Positions 11,364-23,800 of a stretch of 64,000 bases of DNA are shown here, one piece after another (position 1 is the stretch's first letter; each line of letters starts with the position of its first letter). Source of the DNA: Tomocerus qinae (taxonomy: Eukaryota > Arthropoda > Collembola > Entomobryomorpha > Tomoceridae). The stretch is from the NCBI GenBank assembly GCA_020055645.1, contig CM034548.1, positions 39,672,296-39,736,295 on the forward strand, given 5' to 3'. The notes beneath the pieces are model-generated. The model saw only the letters and a list, made by a program, of their open reading frames with translations, searched no databases and had not been told where the DNA came from. A program made the translations under genes and the position numbers.

Positions 11364-12791
11364 ATGGAAGGCACTAAACAGAAGGAAGTTAAAGATCAAG
11401 GGTTTGTAGATGTAGCAAACCATACAACCCGGCAGGAAAAAAGGGCCAAAGGCAATGCTGCACCTTTCAATTTTGACTGCATCCAAGCTCAAGAACCACG
11501 AAAGTCGTATGTTATTGGTCGTAACTATCCCGTGCAAATCGGAGAAATTCTCAAAGGTGAACGTTATGAAGTCGTACGAAAAATAGGATGGGGGCACTTT
11601 TCTACTGTTTGGCTATGCATGGACCATCAAGCAGGAAATCTTGTTGCAATTAAAATAATGCAAAATGTCTTCCCTGATTATGCATTCGACGAGATTGAAA
11701 TGCTGACTCGAGTGAAAAATTTATCTGTTGCAAGCGGGAATGAAGATAAAGTAATTCAACTCATAGACCACTTCAAGATTCAAGGAAAGCACGGGCAACA
11801 TGTCTGCATTGTTTTTGAAGCTATGGAGTTGAGCCTTTTAACAATTTTGCTGCAATGCAATTGCAATGGTCTTCCTCTGCATTCTGTGAAAATAATAATG
11901 CGAAAAATATTAGAAGGATTGGAATTTCTGCACTCCTACAACATTGTACACTCGGATATTAAGCCACACAATATCTTTGTGACTATGAACGCCGATAATC
12001 TATTCGACGTTGCAGAAGAAATAAAGGACATGGTTCGTTTGGGGTATGCACTTCCTAAATCGGCTGTAATCAACGCACCCCCAGAGTTTCCAATACTTGT
12101 CGAAAATCCATTCTTTTTGAAACAGAAGAAACCGAGAAATTGCTTACAATCTAATACACCCTGTGTCCGAGGTCAACAACCATCTTCTTCCATTTCTTCA
12201 ACTTTGACGACTGTGGCTGAAAACTCTATCGGGGCTGATTCTAATTCTGATTCCCAGAATCTAGAAAATTTGGCATGTAACTCGGTTGCAGACAAAGAGG
12301 AGTTTGTCTACAAAATAATCAAACTTGGAGACCTGGGCAACTCCTTTTTCGCCAATTACCCTCATCGCGGGGCGATTCAGAGTCTTCCATATAGATGCCC
12401 AGAATCCATTTTAGGATTAGAATATAGCACTGCCGTGGATATTTGGAGCGCTGCTGTTATGACGTTTGAGTTGCTCACTGGGGAATACCTCTTCGATGAA
12501 GAAAAGGACCAAGATATGTCCTCAGAAGATATTCATGTGTCACTTATGATTGACACATTGGGTCCGATACCCCGCGAGTTATTTGCAGAAGGACAGAACG
12601 GCATTTTCTACAGTAACATTCATTCTTTGCGCCGCAGTCCGATCAAGAAAACTCTGATTGAAAACTATGATTGGGAAGAAAAAGATGCTGAGGATTTGGA
12701 GAACTTTCTTCTGCCAATGCTACGGTACCACGCCAGAGACCGACCAACTGCAGCTGAGTGTCTTCAGCATCCCTGGCTCAAAATTGCCTAA
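11364..12791 (+). CDS. SRPK: SRSF protein kinase (SRPK family), single coding exon
   Basis: The 475-residue serine/threonine kinase is of the type that phosphorylates arginine-serine repeats of SR splicing factors. Visible parts are: lead-in YVIGRNYPVQIGEIL (49-63) before the kinase domain; glycine loop GWGHFSTVW (75-83); VAIK with the ATP lysine at 97; catalytic HSDIKPHN (196-203, Asp198); a low-complexity spacer of about 100 residues (205-312) splitting the domain, the SRPK hallmark, though shorter than in vertebrate SRPKs; DLG (323-325) in place of DFG, as is normal for SRPKs; and the C-lobe signatures YSTAVDIWS, FELLTGEYLF and CLQHPWL. The start follows an in-frame TAA at 11361-11363. A splice acceptor at 11330 suggests a spliced 5' UTR. 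The coding part has no intron, unlike the neighbouring genes, so a retrocopy origin is possible. No frameshift or missing catalytic residue is seen. Confidence 0.93.
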   Translation: MEGTKQKEVKDQGFVDVANHTTRQEKRAKGNAAPFNFDCIQAQEPRKSYVIGRNYPVQIGEILKGERYEVVRKIGWGHFSTVWLCMDHQAGNLVAIKIMQNVFPDYAFDEIEMLTRVKNLSVASGNEDKVIQLIDHFKIQGKHGQHVCIVFEAMELSLLTILLQCNCNGLPLHSVKIIMRKILEGLEFLHSYNIVHSDIKPHNIFVTMNADNLFDVAEEIKDMVRLGYALPKSAVINAPPEFPILVENPFFLKQKKPRNCLQSNTPCVRGQQPSSSISSTLTTVAENSIGADSNSDSQNLENLACNSVADKEEFVYKIIKLGDLGNSFFANYPHRGAIQSLPYRCPESILGLEYSTAVDIWSAAVMTFELLTGEYLFDEEKDQDMSSEDIHVSLMIDTLGPIPRELFAEGQNGIFYSNIHSLRRSPIKKTLIENYDWEEKDAEDLENFLLPMLRYHARDRPTAAECLQHPWLKIA

Positions 12792-12996
12792 TCTCATGTT
12801 ATGGTTTGCTCATACTTTTATGTTTTGGTTTAGGTTTTCCATTTTGTTGTATTTTTTGATTTTTGTGAGGAGTGTTCTTAGACTTTTTATTGTTACTGTA
12901 TTGTGTCAAATGACTAAACACAAATGTAGTAAGTTAATTGTGTTTAGGTTGAATAGTTTTGTTTTTTGATGATTTATGCCTACTAATAATGATATC

Positions 12997-13002
12997 AATA
13001 AA
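12997..13002 (+). promoter_or_regulatory. Polyadenylation signal of the SRPK gene
   Basis: A canonical AATAAA lies about 205 bp past the kinase stop codon, giving a plausible short 3' UTR. Confidence 0.5.
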
Positions 13003-13909
13003 TGCTTAGCTTTAGTTGCAATACAAACAGTGTAAACGAAGTGTAACTAACTTTCAGTTGTCATTTTATCTACCCCCGGTCACCGTCCCCTATCTAGTAT
13101 CTTGTAAACTGAATAGTGCATTAGTATGAGCATGTTCAGGAGCCAGCGCAGACCAGTACGAGATGTCATAATACTTAAGTTTGCATGTTCTCTGTAGAGT
13201 AGAACTCAAATTGTACTTCCAACTTGCGTATACCTTCAGTCTATATAATGTAAAAGTACGTCTTCAAACGAACTTATAGTTTTAGACAACATCATCCTCT
13301 AATGCAATTGAACGTACCATAGAAATAGTTCTATTCTGTACAAATGTACAAGTTGGTCGTCTGCCTCATCTGTGCTACTTTTGCATTTAGATTTCATCTC
13401 TCAGCAGTCAGTCACTAGCATACTTACATGATAAGTGTGACTTTTAGTATTTCTGAAAAGGAGTTTTCTGTTGTTTTTCATTTTTACTTTCACCTTTGTC
13501 GGATACGTTAATACTCTACGTTTAGAAAATCAAAATTACTGATGGTGGCATAAACAGCTGACTGAACTCGGAGCGAATCAAGGCATTTTGACATCAGGGG
13601 TCGGTTTTGCAGTCTTTGACAATTGGTATGTAAATTTTAATTAACTACTTTGTATTATTATCATTTTTGTACTATTCTTTCAGTAAATAAAACTGTACAA
13701 TATATAATTTGTTAGCAAAAAACTTGTTTTAGGTGTAAATTGTGTACGCATAGTAGCTGCAATAGTTAGATGCAAAATATTCAATATTATTGTAACTAAA
13801 TGCATAATACACATAATATTTACGTCTGTGATAACTTCATATTTAGGGAAAATCTGTATTTTTAGTTCATAGTTTTATCTGAGTGCCACTGTACTTCTAT
13901 TCCTGCTGT

Positions 13910-16900
13910 ATGGCCCTTGGAAAACCTTTCAGAGTCCTTTCACTTGCTGGGCAAGAAAAATTCAATGTTCTACTCAAACACCGAAACAAGGATACTGCTC
14001 TTCTATTTGAGTCCAATGCCGTCGCCCAAATCTGTAAGTAATCTGTAGACTTTTAAATCTGAAATTGGGATGGTATTAAGTATCAAGTGCTAGGAATAAA
14101 TTAAGTGTCAATTTTCCTTTAGCGGCGGCGGAAGTACAAGTTATTCGGAAAAATTATGCCCCCAGCACAGAGTCATACTATGGCTGCCTTGGAGTACTTC
14201 AATTCTACCCAGGTAATATTACCAATGTCATTGACACAGTATCAATTCATAAGACAAAGTAGTTAGTAATGTAGGTGAATCAAATTCCAAATTTATCAAA
14301 AGCGTTAGGGGATAGAATAGAAATTAAGACCATTTGTAATTCGCAAATTGGGAATAGTAGAAAGTAGAACTTTAAGTGAGGAATATATAATCCTAAGATT
14401 ATTAATACTTAAAAATAGGGAAAATAATTTCCATGGAGTAATTGTAGTCGTCTTATAAACTTTATGTATGAGAAATGTGGTATCGGATATAAAATATGGC
14501 TTTGATTGTATAAAAAATGTTTAATGCTGCTTCCAGGACCAAATTCTAAAGGTAAAAAGTTTTATAAAGCAATCTGGTGTTGTGTTAATTTATTATGTAC
14601 CCGCTGTACTGTTGTACTTTCTGCAATGCATGAAATGCTATGATGTGTGTAATCTCCTCGTAAAACCAAACATAACTTGTGGTTGTTAGTTCGGTGTTTA
14701 GAGTATATTGATATATGTAGGTCACCCTAGTGTGGGCGTATCAGCTCAGGATTAAGTTCCAATGTGTCATTTAATGATGCAATTTATTTTAATCCATTTT
14801 CAGAGGATGACCAGTTGATTTTTCTGGTAATGGTCAGTGGTTGTCTATCTGTTGGGAAAATATGTGACTCCGAGCTCTTTAGAATTACGCAGACGACTTT
14901 TGTCAACTTAAAAGGTCACGCCCCAGAGGATGAGAAAATTACAGAAGTATATAAATAAATCATATTCTCCTTTGTCCAATCTCGAATTTGTTGGTTGATG
15001 CGATATTAATATATGCTTGCATTTTTCTTGATGTTATTTTGTAGATCAAGAAAGTTCTGAACTCGGGTACCTTTTATTTTGCTTGGTCTGGAGCAAATGA
15101 CCCAATTGATCTTACTCTTTGCGAACAGAAGCGTCATTACACAAAACAGACTGACAACAGATTCTTCTGGTAAGAAAATGTACATAATATATTTGGTTCA
15201 ATAAATACTAAATAGTAATAAAATATTCAAAATGGCATAAATGTAGAGCTGTTTATTAATTTCCTTTAGTTTCAAAGGTGAGAAATATAAAAGTTTTGAT
15301 TTGGTGCTCTCTCTTAGGAATCGTACCCTCCATTTACATCTCTTGAGATATGGGATCGACTGTAATGAATGGCTCCTAAAAATTACCTGTGGGTCTGTTG
15401 AAATGAAAACCGTGTATGCTGGTGTTAAAAATGTCAAAACGGCAGTTATTTCTAGGCTTAGCTGCGAAAGAGCTGGAACGAGGTGATTAATTTTAAACTA
15501 AATATATGGTTTAGGAATCAGACGATGCATAATATTTGGGATTCCTAGATTCAATGTCCGTGGAACAAATGATGATGGACATGTGGCAAATTTTGTTGAA
15601 ACTGAGCAAATCCTATCTACCGAGTCGGACATTTCTTCATTTCTACAGACCCGAGGATCAGTTCCTCTCTTTTGGGAACAACCTGGAGTTCAAGTAAAAA
15701 AAGTTCATTAGCTATTATTCTAAATTTCTTTATCAAGTGGATAAAATTTTTAATAAATTTTAATTCCAGGTTGGCTCCCACAAAGTCAGGTTGTCTCGCG
15801 GACCTGAAGCAGCTTGTTCTGCTTTGCCTAAGCATCTGCAAATTCTCAAAGAGCGCTATGGCAAGCAAGTAATAGTCAATTTGCTGGGGTCTAGTCTTGT
15901 AGGAGCCAAAGAAGGCGAGGCAATGTTATCGTCCTTATTTCATGTAAGCCAGCTTACTCGTTTGCGTTTAATTACAGCAGTTTTTGCTAATTGAGCCATG
16001 GCAATTGTGAGAGATAATGTCGTCTAAAAACAATGGGAGTAATTTATGCTGTGAACATTTTGGAAATTTGCTTTATTTGGCCTTCGTAGACTCAGCATAC
16101 AACGCATCCTGAACATTCTGATATGCCGCATGTTTTGTTCGACTACCATCAAGAAGTACGTGGCAGTCGGGGATTAGATAAATTAGAGCATCAGATTGAG
16201 AAGTACTTGTGCGAATTTAGTTTCTTCTACAGCAAAGAAGGAAGCATTCAAAGGTATCCGCCCACAATGTACTGTACTGAATTATGCAATTATTTTTTGT
16301 GCATTGAAACCCATTAATAAACAAATTAACTATAGTTAGGTTTTATTATCTAGACCTAATTTGTAAAAATGTGAATTTTAGAAAGCAAAGTGGAACAGTT
16401 CGTACCAATTGTTTGGATTGTTTGGATCGTACTAATTGCGTCCAAACATTTATTGGTCTTAAGGTAATGTGTGTAATTATCTGAGTCAGTAGATGCATAA
16501 ATTCTGCATTCGTATTTTAATGTTATTGCAAACTTAAATTACACATGCACTCTCGTATAGATACTTGAAAGCCAGCTAAGAGCTATGGAGCTTTTGGACA
16601 AACCCCAAAACTACACTCGTTTCGAAGAAGTCTTTAGACAAATGTGGGTGAACAATGGGAATGAAGTTTCCAAAATCTACGCTGGAACTGGTGCTATTCA
16701 AGGTGGATCTAAGGTTTGTTATACACTTACTCATTACATTATCTACACTTTATCAGTTTATCTCTTTCATGCCCTTGCACAGCCGTCTATTTATTCTGCT
16801 AGCAAACATGTTTCTACTTACTTAATTTCAATTTTGCAGTTAATGGACGGTGCCCGCTCTGCCGCACGTACCATACAGAATAATCTTTTAGACCAAAGTA

Positions 16901-19900
16901 AACAAGAAGCTATTGACGTTCTGCTTTTGGGACACACCTTTAACACTGAATTGACTAGTTACTCACGTTCGCTATTACCGCCGCATTACCTTCATGGTAA
17001 GTTTTGCATCGTAAATATGACACCCATTAGTAAGGTTGTAATTGTTAACTGGAAAGCCTAGTAGCCGTTGAGAAAATAATGGTGCATGGTAATTAATTGC
17101 TAGTTGCAAAATTAGTGATAAGGATTTGGTTCTTTTGGAGAGCCTTTCCTTTTCAAACTTAGCATAACCAAAGGATTGTACTCTGACCATTACCATTAAA
17201 TTATATTTAATTAGAATTTCCATGAAATGAGCAAAGAAAAAGTTACATTATATAGTTCAATGCTATTATTAATTAAGAATCCAAAGTCAGAATGCTAAGC
17301 CTTTTTTCATAATATTCTTCTCAATTGTCTGAAGCATTTTCCCAAATGCATATGAACGGTACGATGTAAAACATAATTTGGTATTTTATGTACAGCTCCT
17401 CCAAATATACTGCGGGCAATGGTGAAACGCTGGGAAGACTACACTACACCAAAACATTTGCGGGTTATTGTGGGCACTTATAACGTAAATGGAGGCAAAC
17501 ATTTTCGATCAGTGGTTTACAAAGATTTGTCCCTTTCTGACTGGCTGCTTGACGCCGCTAAAATTGCCCGTTCATCATGTAATGTTTTAATATCCGGTAG
17601 TAAAAAAATTGACATTCATTTTCCTAACTTTTAAATTTTGGAAAATAGCTTTGGTTTCGCTCGATGAAGAGGAAGGATCAGAGACTCCAGCTGATATATA
17701 TGCTGTTGGATTTCAAGAAATCGTTGATCTCAACGCCAGCAACATCATGGCTGCTAGGTAAATTATTGTTAACGTAGTTACTACTAAATAGAATCTTACT
17801 TAAGCTTAAGTTGAGCTTTTAAATATCTATTTAATTGTTTGAATATATTCATCATTTCAGTTCAGAAAATAAAAAGGCATGGGCTGAAGAATTAGGAAAA
17901 ATTCTCAATCGAGATAGGGGCTACTATCTACTGACGTCTCTGCAATTAGTAGGGGTTTGTCTGTACGTTTTTGTCCGCCCGGAGTTGATACCTCACATAC
18001 GTGACGTTGCTACGGATTCAGTCAAAACCGGTCTCGGCGGAGCTGCCGGTTCGAAATTACCTTTTTTAAAATCATTATATACTAATTTCGCAAATTATAT
18101 TAAATATATAGTAATAGTTGTATTGACTTTATCTTTTAGGTAATAAGGGTGGAGTTGCTATTCGATTTGTCGTCCATAGTACATCAATTTGCTTTGTGTG
18201 CTCCCATTTTGCTGCCGGTCAGTCTCAAAGTAAAGAAAGATGTGATGACTATGCTGAAATAACCAAAAGGATATTATTTCCTATGGTATGTAAGATTGAA
18301 ACAAAATATTGGGCAGCGGTATTTTCTAAATTCCAAATTGCCTGAAGATTTTCATTTTAGTCAATTTGTTTTGCATTCTTTTATTATTTGGATTGCAAAA
18401 TTTATATTTTTTTCAGGGCCGAACTTTGGAATCCCATGATTATATTTTCTGGTGTGGGGACTTCAACTTTCGACTAGATATGGACAGGGAAGAAGTAAAA
18501 GAATTAGTTAGTCGACAAGATTGGCCGTTGCTATTGAAAAAGGATCAGCTAATTACTGAGAAGGAAAAGGGCAATGTATTCGAAGACTATGAGGAAGGCG
18601 AAATTAACTTTGCACCGACGTACAAGTACGATTTGTTCTCGGAGGATTATGATACTAGCGAAAAATGCCGTATTCCTGCTTGGACAGATAGAGTTTTGTG
18701 GAAACGAAAAATGCCTCTGTCGGAAATGAGTTAGTATTACTATGTTTATTTAGCAATTTGCAAATTTGTATACCTTTGTATACCTACTACTTTATTTCTT
18801 TACCATGAAATGGCACTTGTTTTCAGGTGTTCCTCCGGATTGGAATGTGGGGCGTTGTTTGCATTATGGACGAGCGGAACTAAAACAAAGTGACCATAGG
18901 CCTGTTGTTTCAGTTATTGAAATTGAAGCATTTGCAGTTGAAGAAAAGAAGCGCGATAAAGTATTTGCTGAAGTAGTGCGCCAGTTGGGACCTGCCGATG
19001 CTACAATTCTGTTGAAGCCTAATGATCCCACGTGTTTTCAAGAAGACGGGAACGACGAAGTTGCTTTGCTCCAACTCATGGGCTGTGGCACTGTTATTCT
19101 AGTTCGTCATATTGGGGATGATGTTATGGTCACTTTTAATGATGGGCTCTCCGCACTGGCAGCATGTCAATTGCAAACAATACAAGTAATTTTTGACCTT
19201 TTCTATTTTCATTACTATTTATTCTAAAAAATTTAACGTGTAGATTTATTCCTATTTCTATTAAAATATAAATGTAGTTATAACATACAATAAAAATATT
19301 ACTCCAGGTTGGCAATCACATTGTTCATATCAAACTGAAGACCAAAGACTGGGAGGGTCATCTCGACAAAGAAATGGCCATGTGTATAAATAATACTATT
19401 CCTTTGCTTCCTAGTGGCGACAACAACAACATAGACAAGTCTAGTATTACAAAACAATTTGTACACGGTAATTCTTTAAATGATTATATCAAGTGCTATT
19501 AAATGAAATATTCATAAAATTAATTAACAAATAATAAGGTATGTTTTCGGTAGTAATTATTACTGGGCCATTAGTTATGCTATGTTAAGTGCTAGCTAAC
19601 CTCCGAAGAAAATCAAAGCCATGAATTCTATATTTTCCAAGTAACTCTTTCTTTTTAATTGACAATTTCATGTTTTTGGTCTATCTAATAACCTACAATG
19701 GTTGTTCCCAAATTAGTGTCAGATGTTTCTCCATTCATTAATTATTTTACTCCTGTTATTTAAATCCCCTGTTGTTACTACGAATGTACTTCCAATGTTC
19801 CAATAGTTTAGATAATAAAAAAATTATATTTATTTCTTAATACAGAAGAAGTACAAAGGAGTTACACTGAAGCAACCTTAGGTGAAGGTCTTAGGAAACA

Positions 19901-20667
19901 GCCAGCAAGACCTGGACCTCCAACGAGACCTCCCCCACCAAAATCACCAGCTTCTGAAAGAAAGTTTCCCAACTCTGTAAGTGGCTGTTACATTTTATGT
20001 GCTTCAATAATGCAGTCATTCCTAATTAATTCTCTTGATACCGTTAACATTATTTATTTTACCGTTATTAGATTATTTTACTTAAGTTTTTTACTTAAAA
20101 TTTTGCTCAATATTGGACACTGAGAAAACTGTCAATAATAGATAAATAACGCCATTACAAATTGTTGAATGATGTCAATTTTTGATTTTTCAGCAGGATG
20201 TATCGCCTTGGGATTCGCCAAAGAACTCTCCAAGAGACTCGCCGAAACGGGAAGCAATGACGATGCAATTCACAAATCAACCTCCCGCGCCTCCAAGTCG
20301 GATGTCTCCGAAAGATTCTCCGAAACAGGAAACTCAACCTGTTCCACCCCCAGTTCCAGCAAGAATCTCACCTGTAGACTCTCCGAAAAAGGAGAAGCAA
20401 TTTCCTGGTGAAATTTCCAGTCATCCATCTTCACACTCTGGAAGTCAAAAAGGATCACCAAAAGATTCTCCACAGCAAGAGATAAATAAATTTTCTAATC
20501 AAGTATCAAGGGCTCCTCCTCAAGGAGCTGCAAATCTTCCTCCAGTTCCACCACGACAGGTAGGGTCTAAAAGAGAAGGAGATCTCCCTCCTATTCCAGC
20601 TAGAGCAAACCAGCCCAATGTTCCACCAATTCCTGCGAGAACCCCTGCTATTCCACCTAGAAAATAA
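13910..20667 (+). CDS. Synj: Synaptojanin: Sac1 plus inositol 5-phosphatase, 20 exons
   Basis: Exons: 13910-14033, 14123-14212, 14804-14946, 15045-15169, 15318-15482, 15549-15693, 15770-15943, 16090-16253, 16382-16463, 16561-16713, 16840-16996, 17396-17578, 17649-17757, 17861-18048, 18140-18285, 18417-18729, 18827-19185, 19308-19467, 19846-19976, 20194-20667. All join in frame to 1194 residues. The protein removes phosphates from PI(4,5)P2 and related lipids and helps uncoat clathrin vesicles at synapses. The Sac1 domain holds the CX5RT site [10 protein letters not shown] (Cys387, Arg393). The 5-phosphatase domain shows YNVNGGK (536-542), GFQE (Glu592), WCGDFNFR (728-735), PAWTDR (803-808) and SDHRPV (842-847). 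An RRM-like domain follows (about 860-950), then a proline-rich tail (about 994-1194) with PxxPxR SH3 ligands. The start ATG follows an in-frame TGA at 13880. The last intron ends in tandem CAGCAG acceptors, which could add or drop one Gln. No NPF repeats are seen in the tail. Confidence 0.96.
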
Positions 20668-20817
20668 CTACTATTCGATTGTTTTAATTTGAGATTCATA
20701 GTAATGGAAAGGAAATGTATTTGCTAAGAATTGGCAAGCTACTAGATGGTGTCCAATAATAGTAACCAAGACAAAAATAGAGAACAAAGCTATAGAAACG
20801 TAGAATGCAAAAGTCAA

Positions 20818-20823
20818 AATAAA
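20818..20823 (+). promoter_or_regulatory. Polyadenylation signal candidate for synaptojanin
   Basis: AATAAA lies about 150 bp past the stop codon. Longer 3' UTRs ending further right are possible. Confidence 0.4.
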
Positions 20824-23800
20824 ATTTTGTCTAATGATTCCCTCTGCAACTACCAGTCTTGTGATAAGGTAGTGAAGAAAGTAATTTTTGCCCCCTGTTA
20901 ATTAATTAATGGTATTACTTCATTGAATTTTACTTGACTTTTGCATTCCACGTTGGCTTTAAAAATTGGAAAAGTGAATTCATAAGTTTTGTCCACATAA
21001 TTTTACTTCCTGTTACTGTTTAAATTGTTGATGCAGTTTATTTGTTCATTAATACTTATTGGTACAATTTATTGATATTATGACAGATATGATATGAATG
21101 TCTCATGATATTAATGTAGCTTATTATGCGTACAAATAGTGCGGTGCTAAGCTGAATTTCATTTGTCTGCTTTGTTCAAACAAAATAACTAATTAGCTCC
21201 TTTGTATAAATGGCAACTGAAATTTATTAGTCTTTCGTACACCTATTTTGATTACCTCCATTCCTTACAAATGAGCAAACGTTAACACTTTTGCCCTCTA
21301 TCTTAGAAAAATCAAATGTATTGCACACAGGGAATCAGATTAAAATTGTTTCTTGTAGAGATAATATTTTCATTTGCACTCGAAAAATAGAATTTCTGTA
21401 GTAGACTATTTTTCAACGCCATAACAAAGGATTTTTGTAGAAAAAAGTATCCCTACAACGAAAACCAAATGCAAGAAGCGTTTTAGATTGTTAAATCTAT
21501 TATGTAAATAGGGTAGTATGCTGACAAAGTATTGTTTGACTCCGCTCAATGCAATTGGAAAATTTTCTACTTGTGCAACTTGGTATCGTTTTTGGAGTGT
21601 ATCTTCTAATAATTTAATCACTACTTACATAAGTAGAGAATTGTATATACTTTATTTTTATTGAGTAGGCCATGGAATTGAGTCAGTTGTCCGTGATACA
21701 TGCAAAATGTATACTTACAATATATAGTAAGTAGATTGCGAAGAAAAAGCAAGTTTTACTTATTTACTTGTCATAATCATAGTCATTCTAGGATGTTCAA
21801 TCATAGCAAATAATTGCGAACTCATTGTTTGCTATTGCGGAGCTTGCAATTGAGTTGGAAATGGACAATTCCGCCTTGCGAAACAGTAGTGCATTTTAAA
21901 GAAATGACATTTTTGTGTAGCACTGGCGTGACTTTTATTTTTTCAAAAATAAATCCCAAGCATTCATTAAAAGAAGTACGATTATGAGAAATAGTTCAAC
22001 GAAATATAAAAGCTACTGCTGAACGAGCGAAGTTAATTTTTTCGCTTGTCTTTATGACAAATCGATAAATTGTAGAAACACGAATTGTTTATTTTGAAAC
22101 GAGCCATTAAGCAAAAAAGGTTTGTCTCTACAGTGAGTAAACATTGTATGTGTCATCTTATCCGTTTCCAGAACCAAATCATACATGTGGAACTATTATT
22201 GATGCGTAGGTTACTCTGTATTGAAACTCTGGAAACAAGTCACGAGATGAAACACTAAAAACTTACAAATAAATACAGTCGATTAACTCGAAATGGTAGT
22301 ACTTAAGTAGTTGGTAAAGGAGTCTTCTGACTCGATTCGATATAAATTTTGATGTCGCGAGATAAATTGAATTTAATGAGAGTGCATAGCATGCAATTCC
22401 AATTGCAGTGTCTCTCTAGTACAGAAAAGCTACTGAGATGTCAGAAATTTATTTAGTTTTGTCGCCCACTGTCCCCTAAATGTATTGTAGGTGTCTATAT
22501 ATTATATTAAAGATTCAGGCATTTCATTTATTGTAACAATTGATTTAAAGCATTGTTAATGTCATTTTATAGATATACTATGCTATAAATCAATTGTACA
22601 GTAATGATAATATTGTTGATGTAATTGAACGGTTTATCGCCTATATAAGGGACTCTGATGTGGGGAGAAATTTAACAGACTGTAGATACCAGACTTAATT
22701 GACAATTAAACCATTCCGTAAAATATTATTCCAGTATAAGATTATACAGGCTTCCCTGTTGTTATTGCAATCTTTTGAATAGCTTCGATATCTATCGAAG
22801 ATGGTAGTAGAAATCAATTTTTTGAATGGATTTGAATGTATGTCTTAGCTCTTATGATTTTAATGAATGTCATTAGAAAGTTAGTTGGTCGTTGTACCCA
22901 AACCTTCAAGGAGCTGCTCGATATGATGCTAAGTACTTCTTGACTAATATTAATCCTTAAGAATTGCTTTAATTTTGTGCATTTAGTATAAAATAAATAT
23001 CAATTTTATACTATTTATTTAAAGGACGTCACTCTTTAAATAAATAGTATAAAATTGATATTTATAATGTATTAATTACTTGTCAACCTTTGCAACCTTA
23101 GTAGCATGAGTATTATTTCTAGTTTCCTATTTCTTTACTAGTTAGATTTAAACCAAATCTATTATTAAAAATGTGATAAAGAAATGCTAGATTCCTAATT
23201 TGCTTTAAACTTGCAGGCGAGTGTAAGTTGTTTCTTTAGTATTGAAAAGTACTTTCCTAGAACATGGCAGAACATGTTATTATGTATTTACATAAATGCT
23301 GATTTATTTAATTAGATGTCTAAAATTAATTACATAGTTTTACAACAGTATTGTTATTAGTATGTGAACCTGCTCAGTCAGTGTATCAATTCCTTATACT
23401 ATTAGTAGTATATTACTAGCTTATCCCTTAATTAATCTGCTACTTACTCATATGTTAATATAAATTATTTTATAAATAATTATGTCATAGTTCATCTTCT
23501 TCAGTAACTATTGTAGCTGTGTTATATTCTATATATATACTAAATACAGATTTAATGATTGTTAATTAATTGTATTTAAATCAAAAATATAGTATACTAA
23601 ACGTGGGAATTTTGTTTGAAAATTATGTAAGTAACCTGTGAAGTAATAATTTTTTGTTCAAAATCCAACGGTGAAATTCAAGTTAGTAGAAGACATTAAT
23701 TCGACAAACATAGTTTTAGATAAATACAAATTCCTGTAAAATGCTGTTCCCTCCACCATTATGCAGCACTGCAAACGTCATTGTCGTAGTAATCAAATGC

